Part shown: in pieces, positions 1-7,301 of the stretch
Layout of the letters: the number at the start of each line of letters is the position of its first letter
Position numbering within the stretch: the first letter of the stretch is position 1
Source of the DNA: Arthrobacter sp. efr-133-TYG-118
Lineage (GTDB): Bacteria > Actinomycetota > Actinomycetes > Actinomycetales > Micrococcaceae
DNA: 64,000 bases
Assembly: GCF_030209755.1 (NCBI RefSeq)
Contig: NZ_JARVRH010000008.1
Coordinates: forward strand, 1 to 64,000
Direction: 5' to 3'
Made by a program: the position numbers and the translations under genes
Notes under the pieces: model-generated
What the model was told of the DNA's origin: nothing
Databases searched by the model: none
The model's input: the letters and a program-made list of their open reading frames with translations, nothing else

Positions 1-2
1 AG

Positions 3-56
3 TTCGACTTCCCGCCGTCGCAAACCAGCTTCGACGCCGCCTTCAGCCAGGACTAA
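3..56 (+). CDS. 3' end of an unidentified gene (partial)
   Basis: An open frame enters from the left edge and ends at the TAA at 54-56. Only 17 residues are visible (FDFPPSQTSFDAAFSQD). They are not enough to name a family. It is on the same strand as the DUF1080 gene that follows, but a 63-nt inverted repeat lies between them, so they may not share a transcript. Confidence 0.45.
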   Translation, partial: FDFPPSQTSFDAAFSQD

Positions 57-71
57 CCACCCCTCCAGTTA

Positions 72-134
72 GCGCGAACTGGCAGCAGATGACCCCAAAA
101 TCCGATGTTGCGGGCATCTGCTGCCAACTCGCGC
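72..134. repeat. Family A intergenic inverted repeat, copy 1 (63 nt)
   Basis: The left arm is GCGCGAACTGGCAGCAGATG (72-91) and the right arm is CATCTGCTGCCAACTCGCGC (115-134), around a 23-nt loop. The arms pair over 20 bp with two mismatches. A second copy with the same arm and loop lengths lies at 5318-5380. The element could fold as a terminator-like hairpin for the gene ending at 56. There is no U-tract, so a dispersed palindromic element is an equally good reading. Confidence 0.85.
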
Positions 135-155
135 CAAAGACGAAAGGACATCCGC

Positions 156-1043
156 ATGTCTGGGAGCACAGCACCCGACGACGAAGCATTCGTCCCCCTG
201 TTCGACGGCGTGAGCCTGGCCGGGTGGCACACCGCGCCCCGCATTTACGGTTCGGTGTACCCCGGCGGACCGAGCGTCCTTGAGCACTTCGACAGCCTGG
301 GACTGCAGCACCCCGTGGAACCGGAGAAGCACCCTGCCCGCTGGAAGGTCGAGGATGGCGTCCTGATCGGCGAGCAGGACGCCCCAGGAAGCGGCTATGG
401 AGGCTACCTTGTCAGCGACCAGGCCTTCGGCGACTTCGAACTGGTCCTCGAGATGCGACCCGATTGGCCTGCGGACACCGGCGTCATGCTCCGGCGCCAA
501 CGGGACAGTTGGGAAGGATTCCAGGTCCTCGTGGACCACCGACCCTCCGGCGGCATCGGCGGATTCTTCGGCAACGGGCTCGCGAGCTTCTCGGCTGTCC
601 CGTTCGCGATCGACGTCGCCCGCGATGACGCCGGCCAAGCAATAGGCCTCAAGGCCGATGACCCGGCCACGTCTGTGGAACCAGTCACCGAAGAGAAGCG
701 CGCCCGGCTCAGCTACGCCGCCGACGTCGACGATTTCCTCAACGTATGGCGCTGGGACGGGTGGAACGAACTCCGCGTCCGCTGTGTGGGCGCCATGCCG
801 GTCATCACCACGTGGATCAATGGGCTCAAGATCGCCGAGCTGGACACCGCTACCTTGGAATCCCCGAACTACGACGCCGACGCCGTGTTTGAAGTGCTCG
901 GCGACAGCGGACACATTGCGCTCGAGGTCCACGACAACGACGCCATGTTCGGCGAAGCCCGCTGGGGCGTCGGAGCACAGTGCCGGTGGCGGAACATCTG
1001 GATCAAGGAGCTTTCGGCGGACTCCGGGGAGGCGTCGCTGTGA
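156..1043 (+). CDS. DUF1080 (3-keto-disaccharide hydrolase-like) protein
   Basis: This 295-residue protein has the concanavalin-like DUF1080 fold. An N-terminal FVPLFDGVSLAGWH segment is the usual family opening. A beta-rich core follows, with VEDGVLIGE, GYGGYLVSDQAFGDFELVLEMR and a closing WRNIWIKEL strand. No signal peptide is visible, so it is probably cytoplasmic, unlike many secreted DUF1080 proteins. I chose the ATG at 156 because it is preceded by an AAAGGA ribosome site and because the family opening follows directly. An upstream in-frame ATG at 105 lies inside the inverted repeat. The stop overlaps the next gene's GTG (GTGA), so the two are translationally coupled. The sugar substrate is unknown. 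Confidence 0.8.
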   Translation: MSGSTAPDDEAFVPLFDGVSLAGWHTAPRIYGSVYPGGPSVLEHFDSLGLQHPVEPEKHPARWKVEDGVLIGEQDAPGSGYGGYLVSDQAFGDFELVLEMRPDWPADTGVMLRRQRDSWEGFQVLVDHRPSGGIGGFFGNGLASFSAVPFAIDVARDDAGQAIGLKADDPATSVEPVTEEKRARLSYAADVDDFLNVWRWDGWNELRVRCVGAMPVITTWINGLKIAELDTATLESPNYDADAVFEVLGDSGHIALEVHDNDAMFGEARWGVGAQCRWRNIWIKELSADSGEASL

Positions 1044-1912
1044 TACGCGCGCTTCAACCCGGTCAACGGTGCGAGGTCTGGATTGCTTCTGCGAGCACCG
1101 GAGCGCTCGAGCTTGTCTTCACCTCTGACGAGGTGCTCTTCGAGGCGCCGAACTGGAGCCTCGACGGCGCCCACCTCATCCTCAATGGGGCGGGCAAACT
1201 GTGGACACTGGCTGTCCAGGACCGGACTATCGCCGAAGTACTCCTCACCGGGATCCCGGACCTCAACAATGACCACGTCCTCGACCCCGATGGCGCGCGC
1301 ATCTTCCTCTCGGCGAATGACGGGCACATCTACAGCGCAGCCCTCGACGGCGGAGAAGCCACCAAGCTCACGGACGACGACAGCTCCTTCCATTTCCTGC
1401 ACGGCGTCAGTCCGGACGGCCTCGAACTCGCTTACGTGGGCATCGATGGCGGCGATTTCAGCAAGCCGGGCCAACTCATGACGATGCCCGCGGCCGGGGG
1501 CCCATCGGCGCTCGTGGACACCGGTCCTGGCCACTGCGACGGGCCCGAATACTCTCCGGACGGAAAATGGCTCTACTTCAATACCGAGTCATTCACCACG
1601 CAGGCCGGGCATGCCCAGATTGCCCGCGCACGGGTTGACGGTACGGGCTTTGAACGCTTGCTCGGCAGCGACACGGTCGACTGGTTCCCGCACCTCTCGC
1701 CCGACGGGCGCCTGGCCAGCTACATCCGCTTCCCCGGCGGCACCATAGGCCACCCTGCGGACTTGCCGGTCGACGTCGTCGTTGTTTCCACCAGCGACTG
1801 GGCGACGCCGCTCCACACCTGGCCCCTCTTCGGCGGCCAGGGAACCCTCAACGTCAACAGTTGGTCACCCGACTCCGCCCGCATCGCTTTTGTCGCCTAT
1901 CCAAGCAACTGA
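1040..1912 (+). CDS. TolB-like beta-propeller protein
   Basis: This 290-residue protein is built of repeated PD40/WD40-like blades. The motifs APNWSLDGAHLILN, DPDGARIFLSA, SPDGLELAYVG, SPDGKWLYFNT, SPDGRLASYIR and SPDSARIAFVA recur about every 40-50 residues, which suggests six blades. No signal peptide or membrane segment is visible, so this is not the periplasmic TolB itself. Relatives occur beside sugar-catabolism genes as probable lyase or binding propellers. The GTG at 1040 overlaps the upstream TGA and has GGGGAGG in front of it. The function is inferred only from fold and from coupling with the DUF1080 gene. Confidence 0.75.
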   Translation: MIRALQPGQRCEVWIASASTGALELVFTSDEVLFEAPNWSLDGAHLILNGAGKLWTLAVQDRTIAEVLLTGIPDLNNDHVLDPDGARIFLSANDGHIYSAALDGGEATKLTDDDSSFHFLHGVSPDGLELAYVGIDGGDFSKPGQLMTMPAAGGPSALVDTGPGHCDGPEYSPDGKWLYFNTESFTTQAGHAQIARARVDGTGFERLLGSDTVDWFPHLSPDGRLASYIRFPGGTIGHPADLPVDVVVVSTSDWATPLHTWPLFGGQGTLNVNSWSPDSARIAFVAYPSN

Positions 1913-1944
1913 CACGAACCCGCACATCTCCCGAAAGAGGCTTC

Positions 1945-2400
1945 ATGACTGACATCGCCGCACTTGAACGCCAGGAAGCGGAACTGATTTTCACCTCCTT
2001 CGATCACGCAGACGCCTGGAGGCTCGGCTCCCGCCTCACCGAGATGGCTCAGGCGGCCGGTCATGCGGTCGGCATCGACATCCGGCGCCCCGGACTCATC
2101 CTTTTCCGGGCTGCGCTGCCCGGCATCACACCGGATCAGGAATCGTGGATCGCACGGAAATCCGCACTCGTCTTGCGGATGGAAGCAAGCAGCGCACTTG
2201 TCGAAGCCCGGTTGTCGTACGCCGGCATCGATCCGGTGGCCACCGGGTGGCTCGGCGCCGACTATGCCGTGACAGGGGGATCCTTTCCCGTGCGGGTCCG
2301 TGGCGTGGGCGTGGTCGCGGCCGTCACCGCGTCAGGCCTTTCATCGCAGGAAGATCATGACCTCATCGTCGAAGGGATCCGGCAACATCTCACCGCCTAA
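1945..2400 (+). CDS. UPF0303 / heme-degrading-domain family protein
   Basis: This 151-residue protein resembles the UPF0303 family (YBR137W/HbpS-like fold). Visible features are the conserved ALERQEAELIFTSFDHADAWRLG opening, a GHAVGIDIRRPG strand and the C-terminal GVVAAVTASGLSSQEDHDLIVEGI segment. The family is usually 150-165 residues, so this copy is full length. The start at 1945 has AAAGAGG eight bases upstream. It lies 32 nt after the propeller gene and probably ends the same three-gene operon. The biochemical role is not established. Some members bind heme or porphyrin. Confidence 0.75.
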   Translation: MTDIAALERQEAELIFTSFDHADAWRLGSRLTEMAQAAGHAVGIDIRRPGLILFRAALPGITPDQESWIARKSALVLRMEASSALVEARLSYAGIDPVATGWLGADYAVTGGSFPVRVRGVGVVAAVTASGLSSQEDHDLIVEGIRQHLTA

Positions 2401-2427
2401 GAACCTCAGCAGGAACTCTCACCAAAA

Positions 2428-2460
2428 AATTGTTGAACAATTCCCCCGTGTGATGCATCA
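2428..2460. promoter_or_regulatory. Operator-like dyads upstream of the MHS transporter
   Basis: AATTGTTGAACAATT (2428-2442) has 7-bp perfect arms around one base. The TTGT-N3-ACAA core is the shape of many GntR-family operators. The perfect palindrome TGATGCATCA follows at 2451-2460. Both lie 64-96 nt before the transporter start. No regulator gene is adjacent, so the binding protein is unknown. Confidence 0.5.
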
Positions 2461-2523
2461 TTGGGTGTAGGCCCCGATTGAGATCGGGATCACAAAGCCC
2501 GCCCAACGTTCCATGGAGGAACC

Positions 2524-3858
2524 ATGTCCGCGACCACTTCGCCAAGTTCAACACGGCGCAGCAAACCCTCGGCAGGCGCCATCAAAGCCTTCATTGCCAG
2601 CGTTACAGGAACCTCCCTGGAGTACTACGACTTCGCCATCTACTCGGTCGCCTCCGCGCTGGTCTTCCCCAAGATCTTCTTCCCCACCAACGACGAAACC
2701 ACCGGTCTTCTATTGTCCTTCTCGGCCTTCGCGGTGGGCTATCTCGCCCGGCCTATCGGCGGCGTTGTCTTTGGCCGGCTCGGGGACAAGATCGGACGCA
2801 AGAACGTCCTGGTCATCACCCTCATCCTCATTGGCGCGGCCACGGTCCTCATCGGCGCCTTGCCGGACTACCACACCATCGGCATCGGGGCCACGATCAT
2901 CCTGGTCCTCCTTCGCCTGGCCCAAGGCATCGGCGTCGGCGGCGAATGGGGCGGCGCCGTCTTGCTGTCCAGCGAGTACGCCAATCCCAGCAAGCGCGGA
3001 TTCTGGTCGTCCGCAGCCCAGATCGGGCCGCCCGCCGGCAACCTGCTGGCCAACGGCGCACTGGCCGTCCTCGCCGCCGTCATGAGCAACGAAGCCTTCA
3101 TCGCTTGGGGTTGGCGCGTGGCCTTCCTCAGCTCGGCCATCCTGGTTGCCTTTGGCCTCGTCATCAGGCTCAAGCTTGAGGAAACCCCGGTGTTCAAGGC
3201 CATCGAAGCCACCGGCGAACGGCCCAAGGCTCCCATCAAGGAAGTCCTCACCACCCAGTTCCGCCCACTCCTTGCCGCCGCGTTATGCCGGATCTGCCCC
3301 GACGTCTTGTACGCCTTGTTCACCGTCTTTGTCGCGGTCTACGCCACCAAGGAACTGGGCATGACCACCGGCAACGTCCTGGGCGCAGTCCTGGTGGGCT
3401 CGGCATTCCAGTTGTTCCTGATCCCGGCTGCGGGGGCTGTTACGGACCGGTTCAACCGCCGGCTGGTCTATGGCATCACCGCCGCTGCGACAGCCGTGTA
3501 CATCCCGCTGTTCTTCCTCATGATCCAGTCCCGCTCCGTCCTGGTGCTGACCGTCGGCGTCGTGATCGGCCTCGGGCTGCACGCCTTCATGTACGGCCCG
3601 CAAGCAGCCTTCATCACCGAGCAATTCCCGGCCAGGCTCCGTTATGCCGGCAGTTCCCTTGCCTACACGGTGGCGGGCGTCGTGGGCGGAGCAGTGGCAC
3701 CATTGATCTTCACGGCCCTCTACGCCACCACCGGGAACTGGCTCCTGATCGCCGCATACTTGCTCGCCACGGCGGTGGTCACCATCATCGGTCTCGCCTT
3801 GGGCAAGGATCCACAGCCGGAGGAGGATCTTCGCCTGCTTGCGGAAGCCCGCGCCTAA
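2524..3858 (+). CDS. MHS-family MFS transporter (metabolite:proton symporter)
   Basis: This 444-residue transporter has about 12 hydrophobic segments. The family marks are clear: TSLEYYDFAIYSVASAL in helix 1, the loop motif GRLGDKIGRKNVL, the helix-5 signature RLAQGIGVGGEWGGAVLL, and a second-half GAVTDRFNRR loop. These place it with the ShiA/KgtP/ProP-like metabolite:H+ symporters, which import small carboxylates, shikimate or betaines. The substrate cannot be told from sequence. The ATG at 2524 is preceded by GGAGG. The gene stands alone, with operator-like palindromes upstream and a hairpin terminator at 3922-3953. Confidence 0.9.
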   Translation: MSATTSPSSTRRSKPSAGAIKAFIASVTGTSLEYYDFAIYSVASALVFPKIFFPTNDETTGLLLSFSAFAVGYLARPIGGVVFGRLGDKIGRKNVLVITLILIGAATVLIGALPDYHTIGIGATIILVLLRLAQGIGVGGEWGGAVLLSSEYANPSKRGFWSSAAQIGPPAGNLLANGALAVLAAVMSNEAFIAWGWRVAFLSSAILVAFGLVIRLKLEETPVFKAIEATGERPKAPIKEVLTTQFRPLLAAALCRICPDVLYALFTVFVAVYATKELGMTTGNVLGAVLVGSAFQLFLIPAAGAVTDRFNRRLVYGITAAATAVYIPLFFLMIQSRSVLVLTVGVVIGLGLHAFMYGPQAAFITEQFPARLRYAGSSLAYTVAGVVGGAVAPLIFTALYATTGNWLLIAAYLLATAVVTIIGLALGKDPQPEEDLRLLAEARA

Positions 3859-3921
3859 GCAGCCCGGCGGCCCCGCGAGCAGAACGCTCCGGCGGGCCAC
3901 CGCCGTCGTAGTCCTTCCTGG

Positions 3922-3953
3922 AATGCCCCTTAAGATCAGTCTTGAGGGGCATT
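3922..3953. terminator. Hairpin terminator after the MHS transporter
   Basis: Arms 3922-3934 and 3941-3953 (aatgccccttaag / cttgaggggcatt) pair over 13 bp with one wobble around a 6-nt loop. It lies 63 nt downstream of the transporter and just upstream of the next gene. Confidence 0.65.
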
Positions 3954-3981
3954 TCTGCGCCCGATCGCCAGAAAGGACCCC

Positions 3982-4512
3982 ATGAGCCAGACAATCCGTG
4001 AGGCAACAGCGGACGACGCCGGACGGCTGGCGGAGCTTGCAGCCGTCACCTTTCCGCTCGCCTGCCCGCCGGACTCCTCGCCCGAAGACATCGCGGCGCA
4101 CCTGCGCATGACACTCAGCGCGGAGAAATTCAGGGAATACCTTGCCGATCCGGACGTCACCATCCTGGCCATCGACGCCGCCGGGGAACTCCGCGGCTAC
4201 AGCATGCTCGTGGCCCGACCCACGACCGATACCGGCGTCGCTTCGGCCCTGACGCTCAACCCTTCCACGGAACTGAGCAAGTGTTATGTGCATCCCGAAC
4301 ACCACGGCCTGGGCGCTGCCGCGGAGCTCATGAAAGCCACCTTGGACCGAGCTGCCGGCTTGGGTGCCGCCGGGGTATGGCTAGGTGTCAACAGCCAGAA
4401 CGCCAAGGCCATCCGCTTCTATGAGAAGAGTGGATTCAGGAAGGTCGGGACCAAGTCGTTCCGCCTGGGCGATGCCGTCGAGCACGATTTCGTGATGGAG
4501 CGGGCGGTCTAG
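3982..4512 (+). CDS. GNAT-family N-acetyltransferase
   Basis: This 176-residue single-domain acetyltransferase uses acetyl-CoA. Motif A is seen in LSKCYVHPEHHGLGAAAELMKATLDRA, where HHGLGAA is the acetyl-CoA phosphate loop. Motif B is VWLGVNSQNAKAIRFYEKSGFRKVG, which is typical of the RimI/PhnO branch. The N-terminal IREATADDAGRLAELA opening is also typical. The acceptor substrate is unknown. The ATG at 3982 has AGAAAGG upstream. The gene follows a terminator and runs in the same direction as the DsbA-like gene. Confidence 0.88.
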   Translation: MSQTIREATADDAGRLAELAAVTFPLACPPDSSPEDIAAHLRMTLSAEKFREYLADPDVTILAIDAAGELRGYSMLVARPTTDTGVASALTLNPSTELSKCYVHPEHHGLGAAAELMKATLDRAAGLGAAGVWLGVNSQNAKAIRFYEKSGFRKVGTKSFRLGDAVEHDFVMERAV

Positions 4513-4611
4513 GACGCTGGAACGGACCAGCGACGCGGAAATGGACCCGCTGTGACCAGCCCAACAGGCCATTCCGGGAATGACGCACCTGAATTTCCGG
4601 TTGTCGCGGTC

Positions 4612-5310
4612 ATGAGGATTGAGATCTGGTCAGACGTTGCTTGCCCGTGGTGCTACATCGGAAAGCGCCGGTTCGAAACGGCGCTTGCAGAATTCCCGCA
4701 CCGCGATTCGGTCGAGATCCAGTGGCGCAGCTACCAGTTGGACCCGAGCGTCCCCGAACACTACGACGGTACCGAGCTCGACTACCTGAGCAAGCGCAAG
4801 GGCATGAACCCCGCGCAGGTGAGCCAGATGTTCGAGCATGTGGCGTTGCAGGCAAAGGGAGAGGGCCTGAACTACCGCTTCGACGACGTCGTAGTGGCCA
4901 ACAGCTTCACGGCACACCGCCTCATCCACCTCGCGGCAGCCCACGGCAAGCAGGACGAAGCCAAGGAGCTGCTCCTGAGCGGCCATTTTGAGCATGGCAA
5001 GGACATTGGAAGCCAGGAGTACCTGACCGGGCTTGGAAGCGACTTGGGCCTGCCGGAAGCCGAAATCGCTGAGTTGTTCAGCACCGACAAGTACGCAGAG
5101 GACGTCCGCGGCGACATCGCCGAAGCCCGGACGCTCGGCGTCACCGGTGTGCCGTTCTTTGTCATCGACCGCAAGTACGGACTCTCCGGCGCGCAGCCCG
5201 CCGAGGTCTTCACCCAGGCCCTCACACAGGCATGGCAGGAAGCGAATCCGCTGGTCGCCGTGGGCAGCCCCGACGCCGAAGCCTGCGGCCCCGACGGCTG
5301 CGCGATCTAG
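4612..5310 (+). CDS. DsbA-family oxidoreductase (FrnE-like)
   Basis: This protein of about 232 residues has a thioredoxin fold with a helical insertion. The redox motif CPWC lies at residues 11-14, and the cis-proline loop GVTGVPFFVID near residue 177 is the second half of the active site. This is the FrnE/YwbO-type branch of cytoplasmic DsbA-like disulfide isomerases. The C-terminus carries an extra EACGPDGCAI with two cysteines. I placed the start at the ATG at 4612 because the family begins with IEIWSDVACPWC. An upstream in-frame GTG at 4552 is possible, and neither start has a strong ribosome site. Confidence 0.88.
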   Translation: MRIEIWSDVACPWCYIGKRRFETALAEFPHRDSVEIQWRSYQLDPSVPEHYDGTELDYLSKRKGMNPAQVSQMFEHVALQAKGEGLNYRFDDVVVANSFTAHRLIHLAAAHGKQDEAKELLLSGHFEHGKDIGSQEYLTGLGSDLGLPEAEIAELFSTDKYAEDVRGDIAEARTLGVTGVPFFVIDRKYGLSGAQPAEVFTQALTQAWQEANPLVAVGSPDAEACGPDGCAI

Positions 5311-5317
5311 AACCTTT

Positions 5318-5380
5318 GCGCGAACTGGCAGCAGATGCCCCCAACAAAGCGTTGAGAGGTCATCTGCTGCCAGCTCGCGC
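5318..5380. repeat. Family A intergenic inverted repeat, copy 2 (63 nt)
   Basis: Left arm GCGCGAACTGGCAGCAGATG at 5318-5337, right arm CATCTGCTGCCAGCTCGCGC at 5361-5380, loop of 23 nt. The arms pair with one mismatch. The left arm is identical to the copy at 72-134 and the total length is the same. Both loops contain CCCCAA near the left end. It begins 7 nt after the DsbA-like stop, so it may also terminate that gene. Confidence 0.88.
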
Positions 5381-5398
5381 CGCACACACGCAACTTTG

Positions 5399-5424
5399 CT
5401 GACAGATCACTGTAAAGTGTCTGT
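5399..5424 (+). promoter_or_regulatory. Promoter/operator dyad abutting the TetR start
   Basis: The stretch has imperfect twofold symmetry, with ACAGATCACT facing AGTGTCTGT around a CACTGTAAAGTG core. TTGCTG at 5395-5400 and TGTAAAG near 5410 could be -35 and -10 boxes, which would put the transcript start at or beside the ATG. That fits leaderless, self-repressed expression of the TetR gene. Confidence 0.45.
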
Positions 5425-6066
5425 ATGCCTAGGATTACGGCCGCCACCAATGCGGCGCAACGCGCTGAAACCCGACGCCGGGTCCTGACAGCTTTCGGCG
5501 AACTGCTCTTCACCCACGGCCTGCCCGGCTTGACCATGACCGACGTCGCGCGGCACGCTGGCGTCGGTCGGACGGCGGTATACAACTACTACGCCGACAT
5601 GGAACAGCTCCTCATCGCGTACGCCCTGAACGAGACCGAAAGATTCCTGGGCGATCTACGCGAATCCCTTGCAGCCCTGCAGAACCCGGTGGACCGCCTG
5701 GCCCTTTACGTGCGCGCCCAGGTGGAGGACCTGAGCCGCCGGCACCTCCCACCGGGTCCTGCGATGGCGGCTGTCCTCTCCCCTGCTTCCTTTGCGAAAT
5801 TGGCAGATCACGTCGGCGAACTCAACCTGCTGCTCCAGGACATCCTGCGCGACGGAATCGCGGCCGGCTACCTCCCGCCCACCGACGTCGGCCAGCTCGC
5901 CAGACTCATCCACGGAACTCTTTCCTCCAGCGCGGCACGCGGCAATGCCGCGAACGGGGCGGAGCTGGACGAGCTTGAGGAGCGGCTGGTCCAGACCGTG
6001 CGGTTCATCCAGTTGGGCGCGGGAGCAAGGTTCGACGACGACGGCCGGCCCGCGCGCTTGGCGTGA
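5425..6066 (+). CDS. TetR/AcrR-family transcriptional regulator
   Basis: This 213-residue regulator has an N-terminal TetR helix-turn-helix at about residues 12-60 (RRRVLTAFGELLFTHGLPGLTMTDVARHAGVGRTAVYNYYADMEQLL). A helical ligand-binding domain follows, with no recognisable ligand. There is no convincing Shine-Dalgarno site. The ATG lies directly downstream of a likely -10 box inside a dyad, which suggests a leaderless and autoregulated gene. The neighbours give no obvious target, since the downstream genes lie on the other strand. Confidence 0.88.
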   Translation: MPRITAATNAAQRAETRRRVLTAFGELLFTHGLPGLTMTDVARHAGVGRTAVYNYYADMEQLLIAYALNETERFLGDLRESLAALQNPVDRLALYVRAQVEDLSRRHLPPGPAMAAVLSPASFAKLADHVGELNLLLQDILRDGIAAGYLPPTDVGQLARLIHGTLSSSAARGNAANGAELDELEERLVQTVRFIQLGAGARFDDDGRPARLA

Positions 6067-6105
6067 CCCGGCCGCGGGGACTAACGCCGTCCACGGAAGC
6101 CTACG

Positions 6106-6840
6106 CTAAGGCGTCGGCATCACGGGCAGTTTCGCATTATCCGCAATCCTCTGGTCCAGTCGGGGACAACTGAGCTTGCCCGGGGTGTTATCCACGAGTT
6201 CCGGTGGCACCAATGCCGAGAAACCGGGCGCGAGGATGAGGTCCACGGAAGTATCCGTGCGTTGGTCCTGGAAGTAGTCGGTGCCCGCGATGTTCCTTTG
6301 GATGTTGAACGCTGCCGCTTGGCCGCCGGATCCGGAAACAACCACGGCCGGGCCGGTGTAGCTGGTGGTGGAGTTGTCGACGGTGCCAACGTTGTATCCC
6401 CGGGCCTTCAACTGATCTGCCACGTTCTTGGCCAGGCCGGCCCTGCCCGCGGCGTTGTAGACATTAACCTTGATTTTGTTGTTGGGCGCGTAGTCGAAAA
6501 CAGTGGCAGGACACACGGCCGCCGGCGCCTGGCTTGCAACGGCCGAGGGGAAGCGGATCACACCGTTGATTACCGCCCATGCGCCCACGAGTCCGGCAAC
6601 CACCACTCCGACGAGCAGCGCGAGAACGATCCCATGCAAGAGGCGGCGGCTGAACCACCCTGGATGGCTCTCCGGTCCAGGAGTATCGGCAAAAGTCGCC
6701 CGAAGTTCCGGCCCTGTGACAACGCGATGACCGTGCAGACTCGTCGGGTCTTTCTGACGACCGGGACGTTTCCGGCGCTTCCTCGGATCCGCATTTTCGG
6801 GCACTGCCACCTGCTCCTCCGGGATTGTTTCGTTAACCAT
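6106..6840 (-). CDS. LytR_C-domain membrane protein
   Basis: This 244-residue protein has a basic cytoplasmic N-terminus (PRKRRKRPGRQK), one transmembrane helix at about residues 70-92 and an extracytoplasmic LytR_C domain from about residue 118 (KIKVNVYNAAGRAGLAKNVADQLKARGYNVGTVDNS). LytR_C domains are found at the end of LytR-CpsA-Psr cell-wall ligases, but here there is no catalytic LCP domain. An envelope role is inferred. Its ATG lies inside the last codons of the preceding small gene (8-nt overlap), so translation is coupled. This pairing is common in actinobacteria. Confidence 0.82.
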   Translation of the reverse strand: MVNETIPEEQVAVPENADPRKRRKRPGRQKDPTSLHGHRVVTGPELRATFADTPGPESHPGWFSRRLLHGIVLALLVGVVVAGLVGAWAVINGVIRFPSAVASQAPAAVCPATVFDYAPNNKIKVNVYNAAGRAGLAKNVADQLKARGYNVGTVDNSTTSYTGPAVVVSGSGGQAAAFNIQRNIAGTDYFQDQRTDTSVDLILAPGFSALVPPELVDNTPGKLSCPRLDQRIADNAKLPVMPTP

Positions 6841-7132
6841 CTATCACCAGGACCCGGGCGTGGATAGCCGTGCGCTGGTGGAGCGCAGTACGGACTGCCC
6901 GGTGGAGCCCGTCTTCGAGATACAGCAGGCCTTGGTACTGCACCACATGCGGGAAAAGGTCGCCGAAGAACGTCGAATCCTCGGCTAGCAGTGCTTCCAG
7001 GTCAAGGGTGCGCTTAGTGGTGACAAGTTCGTCGAGCCGGACCGGACGCGGAGGCAGCGAGGCCCAGTCCTTGGGCGTGGAAAAACCATGGTCAGGGTAC
7101 GGGCGTCCCTCGCCCACAGCTTTGAATATCAC
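6833..7132 (-). CDS. Small conserved actinobacterial protein, possible ParB/Srx-like fold
   Basis: This 99-residue protein starts with GTG and the conserved opening MIFKAVGEGRPYPDHG. The second half reads VRLDELVTTKRTLDL, then LLYLEDGLHRAVRTALHQR and IHARVLVID. That order resembles the ParB/sulfiredoxin domain (rule strand, gap, DG-HR motif, final strand). I infer the fold from that order, and no alignment was run. Similar proteins are sometimes labelled VapB-like antitoxins, but no toxin gene is adjacent. It is co-translated with the LytR_C gene. No strong ribosome site precedes the GTG, so it may be leaderless. Confidence 0.7.
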   Translation of the reverse strand: MIFKAVGEGRPYPDHGFSTPKDWASLPPRPVRLDELVTTKRTLDLEALLAEDSTFFGDLFPHVVQYQGLLYLEDGLHRAVRTALHQRTAIHARVLVIDG

Positions 7133-7301
7133 TTTGCAAGCCTAAAGAAGTAAGGCGTCCAAGGGAACTTGTGAGAAGTCGGTCACCAAGGTTGTGGCCA
7201 AAAGGTAACCGTTGACGGACGGTGCGCGCTGAAACGGTGCCGCCTGCCGCCGTCGCCGTCACACCGCTGCCGCCATCACGCCGGACTGACAGAATGGGTT
7301 C

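Noticed and set aside
6833..7132. Toxin-antitoxin module
   Set aside because: A VapB-like label has been used for relatives, but no PIN-domain toxin gene is adjacent and the partner is a LytR_C membrane protein.
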